From Scybalousia_A sp045221575 (GTDB taxonomy: Bacteria; Bacteroidota; Bacteroidia; Bacteroidales; P3), in contig JBGUWU010000005.1 of NCBI GenBank assembly GCA_045221575.1, positions 5,670 to 69,669 of the forward strand: DNA of 64,000 nucleotides. Reading direction: 5' to 3'. The translations under genes were made by a program, and so were the position numbers. A model generated the notes under the pieces. The model had not been told where the DNA came from. It worked only from the letters and a program-made list of their open reading frames with translations, and did not search any database. Below are positions 58,701 through 64,000 of this stretch, one piece after another (positions within the stretch are counted from its first letter, which is position 1; each line of letters opens with the position of its first letter).

Positions 58701-61700
58701 ATACTTCTTCTGATTTTGGTTGTTGGACAGATGAGGTTGTTTCAGGAGAGTCAAATTGGGTGATACAAACTTCATCAATAAGTGGTAAGGTAGCATATAG
58801 AAATTATAGTAATGGAGCAAAAAACAGACTTGTTTCTCCTGTTTTTGATATTACTGCCCTTACAGTACCATATCTTTCTTATAATTGGGAAGTACATAAA
58901 GATAACTCTCAATTGGACTCTATGTTTGTTTTCTATAGAACTTCGTTAAATGGAGAATGGACATTGCTTATGACACATGCACCTAATGCAAATGGAATTA
59001 CAGGCTACAATCCTACACAATTCACCAGCATAGAATTACCAACAGAAGCAATAAGTTCTACATTCCAAATATCATTCTTGGCAGTAGGTCATGGTGGTTG
59101 GGGTATGTGTATAGATAATGTTTCTTTGCAAAACATTACTTGTCCTGCACCAACAGATGTTACTTTGAGTAACATTTCAGCAACTTCAGCAAATGTTTCT
59201 TGGCAGAATGAGGCAGAAAACTTTATCGTAGCTTATAAAACAGCAGAAGAAAATGCTGAATGGACAGAAATTACAAATATAACAGATTATACATATACAA
59301 TTGCAGATCTTATTTCTCAAACTTCATACATAGTAAAAGTTGGTGCTGTTTGTGACAATGAAGTTTCTTGGTCAGTAGAAAAAACTTTTGCTACAGTTCA
59401 AGCTCCTGTTGATTTACCTTATTCAACAAACTTCTCTGGAGAAGGAGAGGCAGGAGATGTAAATTGGGTTATGTACAATGCTACAGGCTCAAATCATTGG
59501 ACAATAGGATCTCTTGAAGCAGATGAAAATGAGCAAACAGAATATGGAATGTTTGTTACTTACAATGGTACAACTTCTAATTATAACATTTCTTCTTCAT
59601 CTGTTGCAGGAACAGAAAAAGTATTCAATGCAACATCTGCAGGTCAAATACATGTAGAGTTTGATGTTGAAGTAGGAGGAGAAAGTTCAAGTACTGATGG
59701 ATATTGCTACGACTATATGAAGGTATTTCTTTCACCAGCTACATGGTCATTTACAGATGTTCAAAATGCTTATGATTACAACTATTCTACATACGCATTA
59801 GATTTTTCAGACTATGCTTCTCTAAGTAATCATACTCATGCTATTCAAAGTCCATACAAGTTTAATCAAACTGATGGCTTTGTACATATTTCCAAGGATA
59901 TGACAAATCCTAATCCAGAAGGACCGGTTAAACTTACTTTCCTTTGGAGAAATGATAATACAGCTGGTAGTCAACCTGCAGCAAAGATTAAAAACCTTGT
60001 TGTTTATATGGTATCATGTGCTGCTCCTATAGTTACTCTTACAGAGGTTACACCAGAGACTGCAACTATTAACGTAACTCCAGCAGATGCAACATACGAT
60101 GCACAATACAAACCTACATCATCTACTGATGAGTCTTCATGGCTTCCATTGACATTAAATGCAGATGGTTCTGTAACAATTACCAACCTTATTCCTGCAA
60201 CATCATACGATGTTAAAGTTGCAACAGTTTGTGATGAAGAAAATTCTATTTACACCAACCTTACATTTACTACTTCTTGTACAGATATAACAGAAGCAAT
60301 GCTTCCAAGAACATGGGATTTTGAAACTGCTAACGTAGGAGGTACATACGTATATCCATTGCCTGCTTGCTGGAACAGAATATTTACATCTTATTTAGAT
60401 GAACTTCCTTATGTTTATACAACAAACACTTCTGCCCATAGTGGTAATAAAGTTTTATCTTTTGAAGGATATATAACAAGTTATGCTGTCCTTCCAGTAT
60501 TAAGTGAAGATTTGGATATAAATACTCTTCAATTAACATTCCAAGCAATGCATAATAATGGTGATTATGCAGACTTTTTGGAAATAGGAGTTATGACTTC
60601 TCCAACAGATACTAACACCTTTACTCTTGTTGCTACTACATCACCTTTGAGCCATTTAGCATATCAAGTAATAGATGTTCCTTTCTCATCTTACGAAGGT
60701 ACAGGAAGATATATTGCTATTCGTAATAAAAATAACGGTTATTCTTATTCTCAAGTTTATATTGATGATGTTACTTTAGATCTAATACCTATTTGTTCTC
60801 GTCCTGTAATAACAAGTACAGAAACAACAACATCAACTGCAACTCTTACTTGGACTTCTTCCGCTTCTACATTTGATATATATTACAAAATAGTTGGTTC
60901 TGATGAAGAATATACTCTTTGGACAGGTGATGCTCCAACGCAAGTAGAAGATGCAGAAGAAACTTGGACAGTAACTTTAACAGGTTTACAACATTCTGAA
61001 GTATATGAATACTACATTTCAGCTATATGTTCAGCAGACAACACTCAGACAAGTAACACAGAAACTTTTGTAATGCGATGTGAGGCAGTAACAGATTTAC
61101 CATACACTCAAAACTTTGATTTAGTTAGTGAGGGTAACTTGCCTAACTGTTGGTCTAAACTAATGGAGTATGATGGTTCTCCTGCAGTAGTATCAAATAC
61201 TGCATATAATACTTACTCTAACAGTGGTTCAAATTCATTAAAGATGAATACTTATGCTTCTGAACAATATGCAATACTTCCTGCTTTTGCCGCAGATCTA
61301 AATACATTGCAGTTAGCCTTTGCAACAAAGAGAGAAGGTGCTTACTCAGGTACATTATATATAGGTTATATGACAGACCCAGAAAATGCTTCAACATTTA
61401 CTTCTGTTTATACTATCTCAGCATCAGACTTAGGTGATGAAAACTATCATAACTATGAAATATCATTTGAAAATGTACAACTATCAGGAGAAGAAACTCC
61501 TTATATGGCATTCAAATATGTTTCAACTTATTCTTGGTTCTTCTTCATTGACGATGTTGAGGTCGGTCTTCTTCCAGAATGTTCTCGTCCTGTAATAACA
61601 AGTGTAGAACCAACATCTGAATCAGTAACTATTTCTTGGACATCAACAGGAACAAACTTTGAAGTTTATTATAAAGAGTCTTCTGCAACAGAGTATGGTA

Positions 61701-64000
61701 CTCCTTTAACTTCTTATGAATCTTTAAGCGAAGATAATGCTTACACAATAACAATCAATAACCTTAACCCTGCAACAACTTATGACTATTATGTAAAGGT
61801 TACTTGTGGAGAAACTGTTCTTCAAAGTTTTGATGCTCATTTCTCTACAATACAACTTGTTGCAGATCTACCTTATTCAACAGATTTCTCTGGTGATGAA
61901 CAAACAGGCGACACAGATTGGTTATTTGTTACAGGTTCAAATCAAAACTATTGGACAATAGGTTCTCTTGATTCTGAAACTTATGGATTGTTTGTAACCA
62001 ATAATGGCACATCATCAGGTTATGATGTAACTTCTGCTTCAACTGTTGGTGCAGAAAAAACATTCAATGTAGGTTCTGAAGGTGAGATTCATATTGAGTT
62101 TGATGTTAATGTAGGTGGTGAAGGTTCTGCTTACTCAGCATACGACTATATGAAAGTATTCCTTTCTCCTGCTACATGGTCATTTACAGAAAGCAACAAC
62201 TACTATTCAGAAACTTATTCTACCTATGCAATGGACTTCTCAGACTTTTTACCTCAAACATTATCTTCTTCTCATCCATATAAGTTTAACTTAACTAATG
62301 GCAATACAGTTCATATCTCTACAAACATGACAAATCCAGCACCAAATGAAACTATTAAACTTACATTCCTTTGGAGAAATGATAATACTGGTGGAACACA
62401 ACCTGCTGTAGAGATAACTAATTTCTCTATATCAGCAGTAGAATGTTCAGCTCCAGCAGACTTTGTTGTCAATGTTACTTCTAATTCTGCATCAGCAGAT
62501 TTACTTGAAGGTAACGAATATGTAGCAGACTATAAACTATCAAGTGAAGGTGATGATGCTTGGCAACCTGCAACAGTGGTAGGACAAAATATAACAATTA
62601 CAGACCTTGAGCCTGCAACATCATACGATTTAAGAGTTGCTCTTATCTGTGGAGATATTTATTCACCATATAGAACACAAACATTCGTTACTCTTTGTGA
62701 TGCTGTTATAGAATTCCCTTACTTAGTGGGCTTTGATGATCAAGCACAACTTACTTGTTGGTCAAAAGAGATAGCTTCAGGTACTAACGATTGGCAAACA
62801 ACAACTATCAGTGGCAATAGTGTTGCCTACTCTACATATAGTGTAGGAAGAAGAAGACTTATCTCTCCTTTGATGAATATTACTTCTTTGAGTAATCCTT
62901 ACTTATCATACGATTATGAGATAAGATCAGATGCTCCAACACAAAGAGACTCTATGTACGTATATTATAGAACAAACGTAGATGAAGAATGGACCCTTCT
63001 TGCACAATATGGACCAAATGGTACAGGTTCTTTCTCTGGCACTGAATTATCTCAACACGATTCTGTTGCTTTACCTGATGCTACCACAACATATCAAGTT
63101 ATGTTTGAAGGTGTTGGTAACTATGGTTGGGGACAATATCTTGATAATGTACAGGTTTATACAGCAATAGAGACTACTGATCCAACAATAACAACTCTTG
63201 CAGCAACCGATATTACTGAAAATTCTGCAGTTCTTAATGGAGAAATTACAGATGAGGGTAACCAAACAATCAATTCTTATGGATTTGAATGGAGATTATC
63301 TTCAGAAACAAACTATACTGTTCTTCTATTAACAGGAGCAACAGAATTTACAACAACTCTTACAGACCTAACACCTAATACTTCTTATACTTATCGTGCA
63401 TTTGCTCTTACTTCTAATGGTATTCACCGAGGAGAAGATGTTACTTTCACTACGTTAGTTCCTTGTACTCCTGTTGAGATGACTATCACAGAAACAGTTT
63501 GCTACGGTGAAACATATACATTCAACGGACAAACTTATAATACAACAGGAACATACTCTACAGTAGCTACTGGACAAAATGGAGATTGTGACACTAACTA
63601 CACAATCAACTTAACTGTTCTTCCACAAAATACAGCAAGTGAGACAATCACAGTATGTGCTGGAGAGACAGCAACATTCAATGGACAAACACTTGTAGAG
63701 GGAGTAAATACAATAACAGTAGCTGGACAAGGTACAGATTGTGATACTCTTTATACAGTAACATTGATAGTTAAGCCAGTTTTAACAGAGAATATAGATG
63801 CTACAATTTGTGCTGGAGAAACATATTCATTCAATGGACAAACATACAATGCAACAGGAATATACACAGCAACAACTATAGGTTCTAACGGTTGTGATTC
63901 TACAGTTACATTGAACCTAACTGTTCGTCCAGCGAATACTCCAATCAATGATGAAGTAACTCTAAACAATGATGAACTTCCTTATACATATCATGGACAA
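55718..64000 (+). CDS. Giant modular fn3/adhesin-like surface protein, 3' end off window
   Basis: My own reading: the frame from ATG 55718 stays in phase at the points I checked, and no stop was met through 64000 (2761 codons, incomplete). An ATG at 55739 is an alternative start. Signal peptide ends near ISAWGQ. Module order, in residues: anchor-like domain 21-185, fn3 186-271, module B 276-438, two fn3 439-606, module C 610-801, two fn3 802-975, B 981-1141, fn3, C 1228-1433, fn3, module D 1525-1691, fn3, D 1790-1953, fn3, C 2048-2243, fn3, B 2328-2483, fn3 to about 2580, then short Cys-containing repeats (CAGETYSFNGQTYN...CDST type) to the edge. B, C and D resemble cleaved-adhesin/choice-of-anchor (MAM-like) sandwiches: WT.GS/Y...GG.G..IDN.S. 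Very Thr/Ser-rich. A T9SS tail is expected but lies outside. Confidence 0.9.
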   Translation, partial: MNKFCTQMKKVFVLVLIAIAFSTISAWGQNTAPLTESFENGVPNDWTVFGVTGNDPVELSSDFSRTGDYSMYFAYDCDNGGVEGYLITSKLFPTETNHTLSFYVLSEYPEYSDGNTFTVKISTQGSSIADFTTTLQTITLTDDWVQKTIDLSAYVGQNVYIAFHMVDDCGAGAYIDDISGVDYVLPDCSTPVISLGNITENSASLSWEGDADSYTVKYGKYGSNESTWQEQTVSINTITLSGLEHSTLYAVKVISNCESEQELSETITFRTSCSTITNFPYTENFETMTTSDDFGCWTDEVVSGASHWEIKESSLSGKAAFRTWTAGANNRLVSPVFNTLSLTNPHLSYNWEVHKDNNLLDSMYVYYRTSAEGDWNLLVAHGPNSEGSTGYNATQFNDITLPTDAISSTLQVSFLAVGHGGYGIVIDNISIVNVDCNAPANVTINNPAGHSAIIAWEGDADVLEYKTVGTDTWTTDANFSMVSPYTLSGLTPETNYLIRVGKICNSNSISYYPQVSFTTDIACPTPVISLSNLTSQSATISWTGDATSYNLKYKQANTTEYITETVVSGNTYSFTDLTPTTSYSVELQANCGDDGNSQTTTFIFSTMQISETLPYYTDFAENSDRAWLFNNYTSQNYWTIGSLGEDTYAMFITNDGTTSAYTISNAPTRVSAEKTFNGVPSEQIHVEFDVNIGGETNWDYLKVFLTPATWSFPASATENEYSTVLYDINAMDFSDYLSQTDASSYPFKLNLTRGNILHISKDMTNPSPNEAIKLTFVWRNDQSTGSQPAAEIYNVSVVPVLCPTPSDTAFAINNIVGHSAKVVVSPTDREYIASYKPENSTEDTWTTITFNNDEAIIANLSPETSYIVRFAYDCGTSISAYKTKTFTTTVSCPAPEIEASNITATEATLTWSGEAESYTLSYGIYNTAQSTWATTNTTENTLVLQNLNPSSTYGVNIVANCGTENSQARTTIFRTSCETIVLNNQTPFNEDFETYTSSDFGCWTDEVVSGESNWVIQTSSISGKVAYRNYSNGAKNRLVSPVFDITALTVPYLSYNWEVHKDNSQLDSMFVFYRTSLNGEWTLLMTHAPNANGITGYNPTQFTSIELPTEAISSTFQISFLAVGHGGWGMCIDNVSLQNITCPAPTDVTLSNISATSANVSWQNEAENFIVAYKTAEENAEWTEITNITDYTYTIADLISQTSYIVKVGAVCDNEVSWSVEKTFATVQAPVDLPYSTNFSGEGEAGDVNWVMYNATGSNHWTIGSLEADENEQTEYGMFVTYNGTTSNYNISSSSVAGTEKVFNATSAGQIHVEFDVEVGGESSSTDGYCYDYMKVFLSPATWSFTDVQNAYDYNYSTYALDFSDYASLSNHTHAIQSPYKFNQTDGFVHISKDMTNPNPEGPVKLTFLWRNDNTAGSQPAAKIKNLVVYMVSCAAPIVTLTEVTPETATINVTPADATYDAQYKPTSSTDESSWLPLTLNADGSVTITNLIPATSYDVKVATVCDEENSIYTNLTFTTSCTDITEAMLPRTWDFETANVGGTYVYPLPACWNRIFTSYLDELPYVYTTNTSAHSGNKVLSFEGYITSYAVLPVLSEDLDINTLQLTFQAMHNNGDYADFLEIGVMTSPTDTNTFTLVATTSPLSHLAYQVIDVPFSSYEGTGRYIAIRNKNNGYSYSQVYIDDVTLDLIPICSRPVITSTETTTSTATLTWTSSASTFDIYYKIVGSDEEYTLWTGDAPTQVEDAEETWTVTLTGLQHSEVYEYYISAICSADNTQTSNTETFVMRCEAVTDLPYTQNFDLVSEGNLPNCWSKLMEYDGSPAVVSNTAYNTYSNSGSNSLKMNTYASEQYAILPAFAADLNTLQLAFATKREGAYSGTLYIGYMTDPENASTFTSVYTISASDLGDENYHNYEISFENVQLSGEETPYMAFKYVSTYSWFFFIDDVEVGLLPECSRPVITSVEPTSESVTISWTSTGTNFEVYYKESSATEYGTPLTSYESLSEDNAYTITINNLNPATTYDYYVKVTCGETVLQSFDAHFSTIQLVADLPYSTDFSGDEQTGDTDWLFVTGSNQNYWTIGSLDSETYGLFVTNNGTSSGYDVTSASTVGAEKTFNVGSEGEIHIEFDVNVGGEGSAYSAYDYMKVFLSPATWSFTESNNYYSETYSTYAMDFSDFLPQTLSSSHPYKFNLTNGNTVHISTNMTNPAPNETIKLTFLWRNDNTGGTQPAVEITNFSISAVECSAPADFVVNVTSNSASADLLEGNEYVADYKLSSEGDDAWQPATVVGQNITITDLEPATSYDLRVALICGDIYSPYRTQTFVTLCDAVIEFPYLVGFDDQAQLTCWSKEIASGTNDWQTTTISGNSVAYSTYSVGRRRLISPLMNITSLSNPYLSYDYEIRSDAPTQRDSMYVYYRTNVDEEWTLLAQYGPNGTGSFSGTELSQHDSVALPDATTTYQVMFEGVGNYGWGQYLDNVQVYTAIETTDPTITTLAATDITENSAVLNGEITDEGNQTINSYGFEWRLSSETNYTVLLLTGATEFTTTLTDLTPNTSYTYRAFALTSNGIHRGEDVTFTTLVPCTPVEMTITETVCYGETYTFNGQTYNTTGTYSTVATGQNGDCDTNYTINLTVLPQNTASETITVCAGETATFNGQTLVEGVNTITVAGQGTDCDTLYTVTLIVKPVLTENIDATICAGETYSFNGQTYNATGIYTATTIGSNGCDSTVTLNLTVRPANTPINDEVTLNNDELPYTYHGQ

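Noticed and set aside
55718..64000. Short minus-strand and alternate-frame ORFs inside the giant gene (e.g. 56263-56547, 60004-60186, 63071-63265, 63751-63969)
   Set aside because: They are shadows of the long, repeat-structured plus-strand frame, have no homology pattern I recognise, and exist because the Thr/Ser-rich coding frame has few stops on the other strand.

Overview
The window looks like a chromosomal segment of a low-GC, anaerobic, fermentative member of the Bacteroidota, most likely Bacteroidales. The evidence is: recurrent Bacteroidetes-type promoters (-7 box TAnnTTTG, often with TTG/TTTG 18-20 bp upstream); A-rich leaders without obvious Shine-Dalgarno sequences; type IX secretion (T9SS) C-terminal sorting domains; PPi-type phosphofructokinase; indolepyruvate oxidoreductase, acetate kinase and carbamate kinase; and several Bacteroidetes-restricted families (DUF4296, DUF4294, TGS-linked nucleoside kinase). 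Genus cannot be assigned from this window alone.

Layout. 1-7.9 kb (minus strand): tRNA-modification gene tsaC/sua5 (cut by the edge), lipoprotein, nucleoside phosphorylase, polyprenyl synthase; then iorA; then PFK, purE, a four-helix-bundle gene in an inverted-repeat cassette, and a P-loop/dCMP-deaminase fusion. 8.4-10.8 kb: a very AT-rich accessory operon (XRE regulator, CoiA-like nuclease, small membrane protein) with twin palindromic operator-like sites. 11-20 kb: glycosyltransferase, alkaline phosphatase, mreC/mreD/pcm, yidD, hydrolase, lpxD, universal stress protein. 20-31.5 kb: NlpC/P60, DUF4294, clpX, sugar-type MFS transporter, pssA, dxr, frr, a WG-repeat protein, 5-formyl-THF cyclo-ligase, lnt, sodB. 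31.5-44.3 kb: ABC-F ATPase, TonB, nucleoside kinase, hutI, an M6 metalloprotease with T9SS tail, a BaiN-like flavoprotein, era, tRNA-His. 44.3-48.9 kb: a MITE-like palindromic element followed by a T9SS-related cluster (orphan sorting domain, C25 gingipain-like protease, secreted CTD protein). 48.9-55.3 kb: acyltransferase, ackA, ychF, trigger factor, lipoprotein, arcC. 55.7-64 kb: one giant uninterrupted ORF (at least 2761 codons) for a modular fn3/adhesin-like surface protein that runs off the window.

How it fits together. Most genes are housekeeping (isoprenoid, purine, lipid A/lipoprotein, cell shape, translation, proteostasis). The accessory content is concentrated in the XRE/CoiA operon, the secreted-protease cluster and the giant surface protein. 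Three families of AT-rich intergenic repeats are visible: TTAGAAATTAG-type inverted arrays (2.7, 5.65-6.08 and 17.5 kb), AAAATCAACTCTTTT hairpins (8.2, 44.5 and 55.4 kb), and a roughly 92-bp inverted pair with CGCATACATAAT palindromes (44.6-45.1 kb). The best candidates for something undescribed are the four-helix-bundle cassette, whose repeats abut both ends of its CDS, and the 44.6-45.1 kb element.
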